Positions 33,149 to 44,116 of a stretch of DNA of 64,000 bases are shown here, in pieces; the first letter of the stretch is position 1, and every line of letters starts with the position of its first letter. The position numbers were made by a program, and so were the translations under genes. A model generated the notes under the pieces. That model made no database searches. It had not been told where the DNA came from and saw only the letters and a list, made by a program, of their open reading frames with translations. Source of the DNA: Epinephelus fuscoguttatus (taxonomy: Eukaryota; Chordata; Actinopteri; Perciformes; Serranidae); contig NC_064761.1 of assembly GCF_011397635.1 (NCBI RefSeq), positions 26,763,643 to 26,827,642 on the forward strand, in the 5' to 3' direction.

Positions 33149-36100
33149 GTAATGATTTTTTTTGTTGTTGATTCTGCGTAACATTTCACCCTCACAGTTG
33201 TGTCTTTCCTGGACTCACAAGAGAAACAAATCAGTTCGGAACAGGAGCAGAGAAGTCACTGCATCCTCTCACATTAATTTCCTCACGCAGGAAATGTTCA
33301 TGCTTATGCTATAAAACCTTGAGGGCTCCCACAGATAACAATGCAGGCTGAAAATGCACATCCTCAGCAGAATTTAACATGCATTAAAAAGTCAGCAGCA
33401 GGGTTGGATGAATCCACTACAGTCTGCAAACTGTTTCTGCAACTCGTCTGTCTGCAAACGTGTGCGCCTCTCGTGCTCAATCCACACGTACATTTTCATA
33501 GAGGTGAATGAGACAATAGTTATGCTCCATTTGCATGATGCATTCAGAGGCTGCTGAGATGTGACATCAGGCAAAGCAGTCGCCTTTCTCTCTGCATCTC
33601 CCATTCTGTCTTTCCTCCTCTAACATCCCCTCTCATCTTCCTCCACTCTCCCTCCTCATGGACAGATGCTGCTCTAGGCACAGCTGGATAGCGTTTTATA
33701 ATCCATTTATGTCTGAGCATCTCTGCCTCGTATTCCTCATCCAGTAAAAGTGACACGTAAATCTCGCCTCTTGGCATTTGATCTGCATCTACGGGGTCGC
33801 GGCTAAACTCGAGGTACTAACCTCATCATCCTGGCTGCGAGGTTTTAGTGTGACAGTATTAATATAACACTGATGAAAGAGCATATAGGCTGCACACAAA
33901 AAGAAAAGGGACATGAAGAGAGGGAGAGCAAGAAGACACTGTGATAGAAAATCCCAAATTTTCACAACAGAGACGACAGATCAAAGGAAGATAAGGCACC
34001 AGAGAAGACTTTGGTCGCATATTTATTTCAAAGCCCTGTTTTATCATTCTGTTGCATGAGAAGCAACCCTCAGTTATATTTAATAATCAATAGCTGCTAT
34101 AAAAAGGAACTGGAGTGAGCCTTTAAAAACATTTAGACACAAATATTAAAGCAACAATAAAGACCTCTGTCTCAGAGAAAAAAAAAGACATCACAAAAGC
34201 AAGCTGACGCATGAATATGGTAGTGATCTTCTGCTAAAGGTTTTTGACACATCAAAAACTGCTCTGTGACTCAGAACTTAAAGCAAACCAACAGCAGAGT
34301 TAAACTGAAAGAGTTTAATAAAACTTGCATGACTGATCTCTACAACAAACGTCTCTCGGCAGCATATGTGAAGACCTGAGAGGTCAAAAAACACCGTTTT
34401 TAATAAACACTCTTGGGAGCAGCAGATGAAACCAGGGTCCTCCTCTGCTCTTTTATCTCCTCTGATATCTGACATTAACAAGCAGCACCTGCCCAGAGTC
34501 ACTTGATGTGCATATACACGCTGTACTTCAAAGTAATATGAGATTTTGCCTCGCCCAAAAAGCTTCAGCATTAAAAAAAAAAAAATGATAAAAAAAGACA
34601 AACCAGGTCATCTTTTGACATCAGCAAGGATGTTGTTGCACACACAGAACAAAACAATAATTCATCTGTTCCAGCAGGGGCCGAGGATTTATCTGTGCAC
34701 GTAGAGCAGGTGGAGAGATAGGTCAAACATTTTCCCCAGTGTAATTTTCTACAATCTCTCCTGCCTCCATCACTGTACATGTGCATGTGTGTGTGTGTTA
34801 AGCAATTATGTGTATGTGTGTCATGCAGACACTCATGTGCTACATGCTCTCCACTGGTTTAAATGATTCAAATAAATGCATGTATGCCTGTATATGATAT
34901 ACTGCATGGTGTGCTTTTTACTGTAGGTATTAGAAGGGAAACCCACCTAAATTTAGCTTACACATTTTTTTTGCACTAGGTTGTAGCTCGTGTGACATAC
35001 TTACAGATTGGAGCTGTACACCTGGTGAGAATCCACTCCTGTCTGAAATGCTCCAAATTATAGATGCAGGTAGTAAATGCAGAAAATAGAATTATGCAAA
35101 CTTTGAGTATTGCCCTTACTATATAAAGGCCACAGTGCCACGTTTTGTTTTGTATGTTATCACCTATTTTATTAGAGATGACTGAGCAGTGGTGGAGGAA
35201 GTGTTCATCATCATTTGCTTAAATAAAAGTACTAATACAACACTGTAAAAATACTCCACCACAAGAAAAGTCCTCCATTGGAGGTATCACTTGAGTGAAA
35301 GGAAGTAAGTACAATCAGGAAAATGCACCTAAAGTATTAAAAGTGAAAATACTGTACAGTTATACCAATAAATATTATTAATTCTTGTTACTCATGCATT
35401 AATGTAAAAGCAGGATTTTACTTTACTTGGTTGAGGTGGAGCTCATTTTAAACTATTAACTAATGATTATTTTCCTTACTGATTAATCTGCTGAATAATC
35501 TTCAAAATGATTTGAAACTACATGAATTGGTCTCTCTGCCTGATTTTAAAGCTCAAGGATGAATGAGTCGGTTGGGTCATGTCATTGTGTGTAGGTGTTT
35601 TAATATTTATACATGTTACTGTAGATCTTTTATGTTTTTTATCGTGTGATTGTTTGGCTGTAACTTTTCATGTGCTGCTCTCTTGGCTAGGTCTTCCTTG
35701 TAGAAGAGACTGTTGAGCTGAATTGGATTTACCTGGTTAATATGGGTTAAATACAAATATATATATTTTTTAAATTCTCCATTAATCAATTGATTGGTTT
35801 GTAAAAATTCTGAAAAAAAGTGAAAAAAAGTCCTCACAATAACCCAGAGCCCAAAATGACACCATCACAATCTTTGTTCTGATCAAAGAACACTCCAAAC
35901 TTTAACAGTATTACAAATGCATTAAATTATTAAGAATAAAAGCAGCAAAGCACACGTAAAAACATAAAAATAAACAAATTTATAATAAAACATCCTATTT
36001 TATAATCTCTTCATGTGTTTTGTATGTAAAATCTCACAAGTAACTTGTTACCAAAGCTGTCAGACAAATGTAGTGAGGTACAAAGTACAATATTTCCCTC

Positions 36101-38028
36101 TGAATTGTAGTGGAGGTAAAATGTAGGTGTGAAAATAGAATACTCAAGTAATGTACAAGTACCTCAGATACTTAAAGTGGCCCCAGTTTAAACCTGTTGG
36201 GAGAGCTTTGTGGCATGTTGAATCTCTCCTCTCATTTCCTTTCACCACTGTACTACTATTCAAAGAATAACACAAAAAGTGGCCACAAGGTACTTGAAGT
36301 TTTGACATCATTAGTTACTCTATTGAGTTATTAAACATATTTTGACAAAATGTCAAATATTCTCTGGCACCAGCTCCTTAATTATAAGTTAAGTATGTAA
36401 AGTTCATTATTAAAGACATTTCCCAGAGCAAGGTCACAAATTATGAGGATTTGCTGCTTTTCTCTCTTTTATATGGTTGTGAATTGAATGTTCTTCGGTT
36501 TCAAAGTGTTGATAGGACCAAAAGAAAAAGCAATTTGCAGATGTCACCTTGGGCCTTGGGAAATAGCAACCAACGTTTTTTTTTTTTTTTTACGATTTTC
36601 TAACACCTTTTTTCTGACTCTATAACAATTATTTAGAGAGAAAAAAATTCAGCAGATTAAACAACAATAAAAATAATACATTTCATGTCTTCCCTGGGGG
36701 CACACAGGCAATTTAGTATGGTGCTTGTAAGAATCGAAACAGCAGAGGTTGAGATATTCAGACTTTTAGTCCCTGAGCTCCAGTAACACTGGAACCTACA
36801 TTTCCCATAATGCAATTCAATATAGACTTTCATTAGACCTTCTGTGCCTGATAACCATCCACATCTTTCAAACTCCACACCTCCAGTTTGTAGAGCTCTC
36901 TGTTAAAAAGTTCCTGTTAGAGCCACAGGAGATGTTATGCAACTGGTGAAAGTACTCCTCATGATTAGTTTATGGATTCTCATGTGTAAAATCAGTGGAG
37001 TGCCCCTTTTTGCAATTACCTCTATTCTTTTTATTCATCATCATACTGTATGTATTTATCCATCACAGGTGGTGCAACAGATTGACTATCTAACCTCATC
37101 CATTGATCTGAATGCGGAGGACCAGCAGGGGACTGAAAGAGGAGACAGCGCCAACCCTCCCAGCGACAGCAGCTCCAGTTCAGGTTCCAGCTCCAGCGAA
37201 GTGACTGTAGGCAGCACCCACCGGAGGCCCTCACAGCCTGAAGACCAGCCAGGAACCACAGACTCATCTGGCAGCCTTAGGAGAGAACATCATGGCAGGA
37301 GCCAGTCTCCACCAAATGTGCTGCTGGGCCCGCTAACCTCCGGGCTTTCATCAGAGAGAAGTCGAACTCTCCGGTTCACCAGCAGTCTGGGGTCTTCTCC
37401 CAGACAAGGTGGGCCGCTGCAGTGCAACAGTAATCTCTCTTCATCTAATCCCCCTCAAAGCCTCACCTCCCATGATGTTACTTTGTCTCCCCAAAGAAGC
37501 CTCCCTGTTCGGCCTCCCACTCCTGGTGTCTCCCCTCTAACAGTGAACCTTCATCACCCTAACAGCCCTGGTTCTCAGCCTCACTCACCTGGGCCCTCCT
37601 CCTCCATCAGGGTCAGCCCAGTCTCCCCTCTGTCTCCAAAGCCTCACCCGCCCCCCACTCTTAGCCCTTCTGTCATCATAGAGAACAAAGTGGGGTCTCA
37701 TCAGACCCCACAAAGTGACCACCCATCTGCTGGTCTGCTCACTCCATCATCGACCCAGCCTCCGTCTGCCAGCAGCCCACCCACCGACTCAGAGACTCAA
37801 ACTGTGTCCAACCCTGACAGAGAGAGGCGAGCATCCTCAGCAGGACCTTCACAGGTGTGCTCTGCTCCTGCAGCCACAGCGAAACCACCAACAGCACAGG
37901 GTCGCAGAGGTCGCAAGCCTCCTCCGTACCCACACCACGGACCCTCCGAGCACTCAAAGAAAGTGAAGGAGCCCCGCAAAGCTCCTCCGTACCCTGAGAA
38001 AAGAAGGCTGCTCTCGACCACTGTGTGA
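32057..38028 (+). CDS. insyn2-like: INSYN2 (FAM196) family inhibitory-synapse protein
   Basis: The product is 683 aa, joined from 32057-33148 and 37069-38028. The diagnostic part spans the splice: RNQIKRVVSNLEQVL, then DVHQEMKE|VVQQIDYLTSSIDL (about residues 340-378). This short coiled coil is shared by INSYN1/INSYN2 proteins, which bind gephyrin-containing inhibitory postsynaptic complexes. Seen after it: a Ser-rich run (396-410), a long Pro/Ser-rich disordered stretch, KPPPYPHH (a PPxY motif) and a basic tail ending EKRRLLSTTV, whose last residues fit a class I PDZ ligand. The N-terminal half is low-complexity and not recognised. It is longer than human INSYN2A/B (about 480-535 aa from memory). 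The ATG sits in ATCACCATG. The family is clear to me; the paralogue is not. Confidence 0.8.
35187..36180 (+). mobile_element. Dispersed AAGTACT-rich element, interrupted
   Basis: The left end CAGTGGTGGAGGAAGTGTTC is followed by AAGTACTAATACAACACTGTAAAAATACTCC. The right part has GTACAAAGTACAATATTTCCCTCTGAA and ACTCAAGTAATGTACAAGTACCTC. I recognise it as a frequent teleost element. The middle (35461 to about 35980) is another repeat, the AT-rich family. Confidence 0.65.
35461..35980. repeat. AT-rich dispersed repeat, copy f, nested
   Basis: Starts TAATGATTATTTTCCTTACTG. Contains CCAGAGCCCAAAATGACACC, the inverted family motif. It separates two parts of the 35187-36180 element. Confidence 0.5.
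36380..36620. repeat. AT-rich dispersed repeat, copy g
   Basis: Contains GAGGATTTGCTGCTTTTCTC and CACCTTGGGCCTTGGGAAATAG, as in copies b and e. Confidence 0.5.
37069..38028 (+). CDS. insyn2-like: INSYN2-like coding exon 2 (residues 365-683)
   Basis: The acceptor is ATCCATCACAG at 37068, a phase-0 junction. The exon opens VVQQIDYLTSSIDL and ends in TGA at 38026-38028. The open frame continues upstream into the intron to 36937, but that part is hydrophobic and lacks family similarity, so it is excluded. Confidence 0.88.
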   Translation: MVQQIDYLTSSIDLNAEDQQGTERGDSANPPSDSSSSSGSSSSEVTVGSTHRRPSQPEDQPGTTDSSGSLRREHHGRSQSPPNVLLGPLTSGLSSERSRTLRFTSSLGSSPRQGGPLQCNSNLSSSNPPQSLTSHDVTLSPQRSLPVRPPTPGVSPLTVNLHHPNSPGSQPHSPGPSSSIRVSPVSPLSPKPHPPPTLSPSVIIENKVGSHQTPQSDHPSAGLLTPSSTQPPSASSPPTDSETQTVSNPDRERRASSAGPSQVCSAPAATAKPPTAQGRRGRKPPPYPHHGPSEHSKKVKEPRKAPPYPEKRRLLSTTV

Positions 38029-39115
38029 GACAATGCAGCAGGAGGGGGAGGCTGATCGAAACAGAGCCACATTCACAGCACCAGCCGCATGAGTGGAAAG
38101 CGATTTAAGGCTCGCCAAGTTGAGCTGAGACCAAGTTTCCAAGGTGACAGGACGCAAACGCAACTTGGGGTGAGTATGTCAGGGAGAACAGCTTGGCTCT
38201 GCGGACGTCCTTTTTCTGCTCCTTCTTCTATACCAATCTCTTGAGTATATACGGCGAACATACACAGGGCATCATAACATCTGTCTGGGTTACTGCTCTG
38301 GTAACAAGAGCCTCCATACAGATGCTCAATTTGCACCCCGTCTCTCAGACTCCCACAGATTGCACAGTTAAAGGGCAAAGGAGAAGGCCTAATTAGATAG
38401 AAATATGAAGGAAATTGTAATTACTGCAAGATGACAAGACAAAGTAAGAACTGATTGCTTTAGTGCACTTCAACCTAAGCAGCCAGACACATCCACTCAC
38501 ATGTATCAGCATTGTCTGGGTTAGATAATTGCTGTCAAGAGTCGTGATGGTATAACGAGAACTCGGTGCAGCGCAGGGTACTGTGGCTCAGCGGTGTGAA
38601 AAACACACGCTGGGGAAGACAGGCTGGAGATCTGTGATATATATGGAGGCTGAAAAGGTCTCTTGATATGAGGAACTTAGCGGGGGCAGATAAGGAGTGA
38701 ATAGGCAGAGAGGCTCCGCGCTGACTGGGTCATCGGCCCAGCGCCTGGGTGCGCATCAGGGGGAGACAGGGGGCAGCTGGCCATTCGTTGTACCCTTCAC
38801 CGGGCCCCTGGTGTTACAAAAATCCCATCTCCTTTGCTGCCTCTGGCTTGACCGACCCGGCCACAATCTCCATCTGTTCCCCTCCAAATGTCAGGAGATG
38901 CAACGGGAGAGAAATAGGGGGCAGGTGTGGGTGAGAGGAAAGAGAGGAAAACAGACACTGGAATGTCTGCCGGATTGATTACATAAATACAACGCAGCAA
39001 ATCTATGGATTATTTATTTCAGTCAACTGATGGTGTCCTCTCTTAAACTTCAGTTTATTTCAATGCCTTCTTGTGGCTCTTAATTTTCAAATAATAAATC
39101 TGGTGTTAATCTATA
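38029..39115 (+). other. insyn2-like: INSYN2-like 3' UTR (inferred)
   Basis: Non-coding sequence after the TGA, ending just past AATAAA at 39093-39098. A GC-rich block at 38700-38980 is open in several frames but shows no recognisable protein. Confidence 0.45.
39093..39098 (+). terminator. insyn2-like: Candidate poly(A) signal, INSYN2-like gene
   Basis: AATAAA followed about 20 bases later by TATTGAAAAAAACAAAACC. No processing site was confirmed. Confidence 0.4.
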
Positions 39116-39800
39116 TTGAAAAAAACAAAACCAACTGTATTAATCCGTCTCTCTCCCCACCCTGTCAGAGGCATCAGCACCAAGCCCATTTGTTCCTACT
39201 GAACTAGGAAATCTTTAGAAATGATGCATGTATACATAGCTTTATCGAGGCTCAGTAATTTCCTAAAATAGCCAGGCACTGTAGTTTGTTTTCTTTTGCA
39301 AATGTTAGTCAAACAGGAGCTGTGGATTAGCACACATTTGGCACTCTCGTGAGTATTTACAGCAGCAGGACGTGTTTGTGGGACTGACTCAAAATAAAAC
39401 TACAGTGCCAACATTCACGCTAATGAAGGCACATGTCACCCTGTGCAGCGGCGTGGCTCACTGATGTGTTTTTAATCATTTTTTTGGTCTGTGGCACAGA
39501 GAAATAAGTGGGTGGTGTCTGGATGGTAACCCCAGATTTACAATAAGTCACACATTACATATTCCATGTTTCAAGTGATCATTTTAACCCAAACAATATC
39601 TTTTTCCAAGTATGTTTTATGCCTAAACCTGGCCAGACCTTAACCACAGCACTGTGACACTATAAACAGAGATGCAAGAATAATCGAAGCAGCTCACGAA
39701 TTTCGCAAATCCATCTATCTACGACCGAAGAAGTGATATCAGGCTTTGGATGGCAAGAAAATGTTTTGGTCTCTTCATAGGATTTGTTGACACAAAATAT
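39115..39800. other. Intergenic, nothing recognised
   Basis: Lies between the two convergent genes. No gene or clear repeat edge. Confidence 0.3.
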
Positions 39801-39829
39801 AGAATATCAGCAGATATATCCATTGAACA

Positions 39830-41450
39830 GACTAAGCCTCCGCCATGCTAATGGCTCACTGAAGCTGTATTTAGGTGCTTTAAGCTAAATGCTAACATGA
39901 ACATGCTAGCATGCTCACAATGCTAATGCTGACATGTTGATGTTAAACAGGTGTAATGTCTGCTGTCATAGGTGTAGATTGGGAGGGATTGTCCCCCCCT
40001 CCAATAAAATCATGAAAGTAGCAGAGGGATTTTTATTTTGAGAAAATTAATAACATTACACCATAAAGTTGTGCAAAAAATCACCAGAATGCAGGACATT
40101 AAGTGTGCTAAGTGCTAGTTAAGTGTTCAAATTTTTCTGGCAGAGGACCCCCAGGTAACTGTTTCATCTCCCCCTGGATGTTGAAACAAAACTTACGCTC
40201 TTGTTTACTGTGTTCTGCCATCTTATCGTTAGCATGCTGGCAACTAATTAGCACTAAAATTACAGCTGAGGCTGGTGGCAGTTTCACTAGTTTTGCATGT
40301 ATTTGTTCAAAAAACAAAGTATTGGACAAACTGAGTGGTTCCCAAACTGAGGGTCAGGACTCCATCAAGGGACAGAAAAATAAATTTGATGTGGTCATGA
40401 AATAATGAACAGAAAAGGAAAGCAGAGTCATGCTCTAGCTCTTAGATTTTTCATCACATCAGGACTTTATCAGGACTTTAACAAGGTAAAAACAAAAAGG
40501 GTCTTTGATTGAACTGGTCACAACTGATATGTAACCAATGATGTGGGTTGCAAGTAGACATTGCTTTGTGTTGTGGGGTCACAGCCAGAAGAGTGCAGGA
40601 ACCGATGTGGTTATTAAGTGTGAAAATGGTACCTTTGAAATGCAGTAGGTTAGATTAAATGTAGTGAGTAATGTAACTTTTTTAATCACTTAATCAAAAC
40701 AATGTAACTTATTACATTTGATAACTTTTTGATTACCTTTCTAACAGATGTTTTAAACTGGGCAATAAAGCTGAAAAATATCTGGAGTTATACTACCACA
40801 ATGGCCTTTTGTAATCGCCAACATATTAATGAGTAACCGCAATTTTTCTCAGTAACTGCAACTGATTAAAAATACATTTATTTTGTAATTTAATTACATC
40901 TAACTAGTTACTCCCTTAGGCTGGTTATTACAATTCATTTAAAGAAAAGATGACTCCTGCACTCACTTTTACTCTGCTTTATTTATTCATCAATGTTTCG
41001 GTCAAGCATGGACCTTCATCAGGACATAAAATACATCTGTGGTGTGGCTCCCTTTTGAACACCACCAGCTCAATGTACAGTAATTAGGTGGTCACAGGTG
41101 TTTGTCATCATCAGTCATTAAGGCAGTGACTTCACCACATCTCACCTCACTATGAATGCAGGGAGTGAGTGGTTATTACAATTCATCCTGGCAGGAACAT
41201 GAATTCTGCACCACATTTTATTGCACTCCATCCAATAGTTGTCTAGAAGTTTTACTCAGAACCGAAGATGTGGTTGAACTGATGGTGGCACTAAAGTAAA
41301 CGTCACCAAAGTCAGTATCATCCTCTGGGGACCATGAATATTTGTAATCCATTGAACAGTTGCTGAGATAATTCAGCCTGGATTAAAGTCTTGGACCGAC
41401 TGATCCCTGGAGCCAATTTGGTTGCGTGGCTAAAATGTTTCTGATTTGTC
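39830..41450. repeat. Composite dispersed repeat, copy 2, with insertions
   Basis: Its parts match the 9300-10600 copy: ATGCTAGCATGCTCACAATGC, ACAGCTGAGGCTGGTGGCAG, CAAAGTATTGGACAAACTGAG, CCATCCAATAGTTGTCTAGAAG and CATCCTCTGGGGACCATGAA. Foreign sequence separates them, including about 39969-40210, a hAT-like start TGGTTCCCAAACTG at about 40337, and the flanked insert at 40939-41169. Confidence 0.5.
40939..41169. mobile_element. 231-bp insert with perfect 17-bp flanking duplication
   Basis: TGGTTATTACAATTCAT occurs exactly at 40922-40938 and again at 41170-41186. The insert has weak inverted ends (ACTCCTGCACTCA, and read inverted ACTCCCTGCATTCA) and contains GTTTCGGTCAAGCATGG next to ACCTTCATCAGG, as in a known teleost repeat type. 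Confidence 0.7.
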
Positions 41451-42016
41451 TTTAATGCACGCCATCATAATCAAAGCCAGCTCTTGGCAGCTTACACTGT
41501 ATATACTTTCCTGATGGTCGTGCTGTATGTGGGGGGGATAGTTGAAAGCAAACATCTCTACTGGCACCAGATGGTAAACAGTAGTGATATGTGTTTAGGG
41601 TTTGGTTGACAGCATAGAGGCAGCGCAGAGTCTCAGAGACACAGTGAACCAGCAGTAAACAAACAGATATAGTGCTACAGAGACTTATTATTCAGTGGAA
41701 CGGCCAACTTGAGAACAAAGTGTCAATTTTTTTATCCACGGGGGCCACAAAACCAGAGATCAGAGTCTGCAATGGTCACGTCTTTGCTATAAGATGCTTT
41801 AATTACAAGTGGGAGACTCTGTGGGAGTTTATTGTCAAAATGCTACGGCACAATAGATTCTCTCTGCGTGAAATTCAGATGTTTTATAGCTACAGTCATG
41901 GTTAGATTTTACATTGAAGCACTGGCTGCGGTATAAATTCTGGTATCACAGGATTCAAACTCACTGATGCCAATTTGACTACAATCAAGATGACTGATTT
42001 TCTCTTGGCTTAACAT

Positions 42017-42200
42017 AAAATGAATAAATCCCTCCTGACTCTGTATCTCTATAAGCCCACAAAGATCAACGCTCTATACTTTCCCATATGTGCCTCTGGA
42101 TTTACTAGATCCTCCCTGCAAAGCCGTTCTCCCCAGAAATTAAGAAGAAACAATGGAAGCTCTTTATCTCGTGGAAACATTTATCCGAGGACAATATATG
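42017..42200 (+). repeat. Diverged duplicate, copy A
   Basis: Shares AAATCCCTCC, ATCTCTATA(A/C), CTCTATAC, AGATCC/CAGATC and AACAATGGAAGC(T/A)CTTTATCT(C/T) in order with 43611-43810. No protein is recognised in either copy. Confidence 0.5.
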
Positions 42201-42586
42201 TTAATTGAGTACGCTTACAGAATACATTTTTTCTTATTGCTTATTTTAATATAAAGTTTTGTATAAAGTCTCATTTGTATGCTGGAAACCTGGCTGTTTG
42301 CTGCGGCACACAAACCGAGTTCAAATTAGGAATACATTAGTGTTGGTACTAAAATTACCGTTATTTCAGACGGATACGACAGGGGCATAAAAACGCTCTC
42401 CGCCATGTTCACGGTGGCCTGGCTCTGACAGCGCTCAGAATATTTAATGCCTCTACACTGGCACTCAAATTTCTCCTCTCTTTTCATGTTTACCCTTTAA
42501 CGAGGCTGTGGGAGGTTCAATCAGATCATGACTGACATAACAAGACAAAAAACACTGAATTATCTCCAGAGCAGTGACAACATGTC

Positions 42587-42592
42587 TTTATT
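42587..42592 (-). terminator. mydgf: Candidate distal poly(A) signal, mydgf
   Basis: AATAAA on the minus strand. A nearer ATTAAA at 43928-43933 competes with it. Confidence 0.35.
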
Positions 42593-43610
42593 CAAACATC
42601 CATCACATTTCATCATGAATCAGAACAATCAAGAAGTAGAAAAAAAGAAAACAAGTACAAAATAAGTAACATCGTGTGTGCTGCTTTTCTTTTAGCATCT
42701 GGTTACTTCCTGTTGTGACCCCAGAGGGAGCCTCGACGGTGACAAAGGGACACACAAACGTCCCCCCCCAGCTGTTTCCTCCACTCCAGAGGATCACCTC
42801 CGGACAGATGAGAGGATCCAAACAAAGTATGGATCTCAGTGAGTAATCCAACCACAGAACCAAATCAGCACAGTCCTTGAATCTGAAATCAATCCCCTCC
42901 TGAATTCATCTCATGGACACTTGTGTGGATCTAAGATCGGATCAGTGTAGGGGAGATAAAGGGGGTCCTTCTTGCTATATAAAGGAGCATGTACTTCTGA
43001 AACCTGCACAATGCTCTGGCTGATCCACACACGTGCCACTGGAGGATGAAAGCAGAAGGTTCAGGAGGGGCTCAGGAATATGTGAGAGCAGCTCTTTGCC
43101 ATATATACTATGATCCAAATGTCTGTGCACAACTTACATTTGAGGTTTTTTGGGTTAAACCTGAAACAGTGTAACAGTGAACTCACTGAAATATCATTCT
43201 GCTGCAGGTGTCTAATTAAAATGACCACGATAAAGGTAATTTCAAATAAGATAATAATCATTTATACCTATATCACATTTTCTCCACAATGAATTAACAA
43301 GGACACTGTTTGAGATTTATCCCAAAATGCATATCTTTCTCTTACAAAGCTGCTATCTGCTCTATTACAAATATCCCTTCTGGCCAAAAACAGAAACACA
43401 ACAAAACAAAAAAAAAAGATCACAAGAGGTACCAATGGGTGATTTAGGGGATAAAATGAGTGCTTACAGTTATCTAGAACAGATGAATACCAGCAGACAG
43501 AGAGCGAGGAGCTCAGCCCAGAACAGAACAGGACTGAGGAAAATGTAATTGTTTATGTGTGCGCGCGATGACGCTATTGGAGATTATTCACTTTCCTCTC
43601 AGGATTACAC

Positions 43611-43810
43611 GAGATGGATAAATCCCTCCCTACTCTAAATGTGTTATCTATACTCAACAAGCCCCCAGACACCAATCCTCTATACATTCACATACGTCCC
43701 CAGTGGATCAGGACAGATTTGCTCTCAGCAGATCTCTCAGCCTTAGACTCTAAGAAACAACTATGGAAGCACTTTATCTTATGGCAGATTTTTAACTGGG
43801 ACATTATGTA
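43611..43810 (+). repeat. Diverged duplicate, copy B
   Basis: Partner of 42017-42200, same orientation, lying within the possible long mydgf 3' UTR. The upstream flanks of the two copies do not match. Confidence 0.5.
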
Positions 43811-44036
43811 GTAAAAAATATAAACACTCGCTGTATTTTTTTTTGTTGTTGTCTTGAGCAGCATTTCAAATCCGCTGTATAAACACACCAGGTAATTAAT
43901 GTACCGACAATATCAGTATCATCCTATTTTAATTTTGACTCCCACTAATCCATCCTTCATTGACGACCGAGCTGAAACACAGAGGCCGGTCTCAGAGCTC
44001 AGAACATGACCAGAGCCAAGTCACACTTCTGACCAA

Positions 44037-44116
44037 TTACAGCTCGTCATGTTGTGTCCGTCCAATGGCGGTCAGTTTGGAGAGTTGAGCGCTGAACTTT
44101 CCATCTCTGTGGGTCA
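44037..44116 (-). CDS. mydgf: mydgf exon 6 (residues 144-169 and stop)
   Basis: Acceptor TGACCTCCAG. Completes Val144, then THRDGKFSAQLSKL and TQHDEL, with TAA at 44039-44037. The terminal HDEL is a canonical ER-retrieval signal. Confidence 0.95.

Larger units (their letters stand above)
33149..37068 (+). other. insyn2-like: INSYN2-like intron
   Basis: A 3.9 kb intron with GT-AG borders. It contains the interrupted 35187-36180 transposon and an AT-rich dispersed repeat at about 36380-36620. The remainder looks unique. Confidence 0.8.
42575..44036 (-). other. mydgf: mydgf 3' UTR (upper bound)
   Basis: Two minus-strand poly(A) signals are possible: ATTAAA at 43933-43928, giving a UTR of about 130 nt, and AATAAA at 42592-42587, giving about 1.46 kb. 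The longer form would contain one copy of the 200-bp duplicated sequence at 43611-43810. Confidence 0.4.

Noticed and set aside
36937-37068. Upstream extension of the INSYN2-like exon 2 frame
   Set aside because: Hydrophobic intronic translation; the acceptor at 37068 and the MKE|VVQQID junction fit the family.
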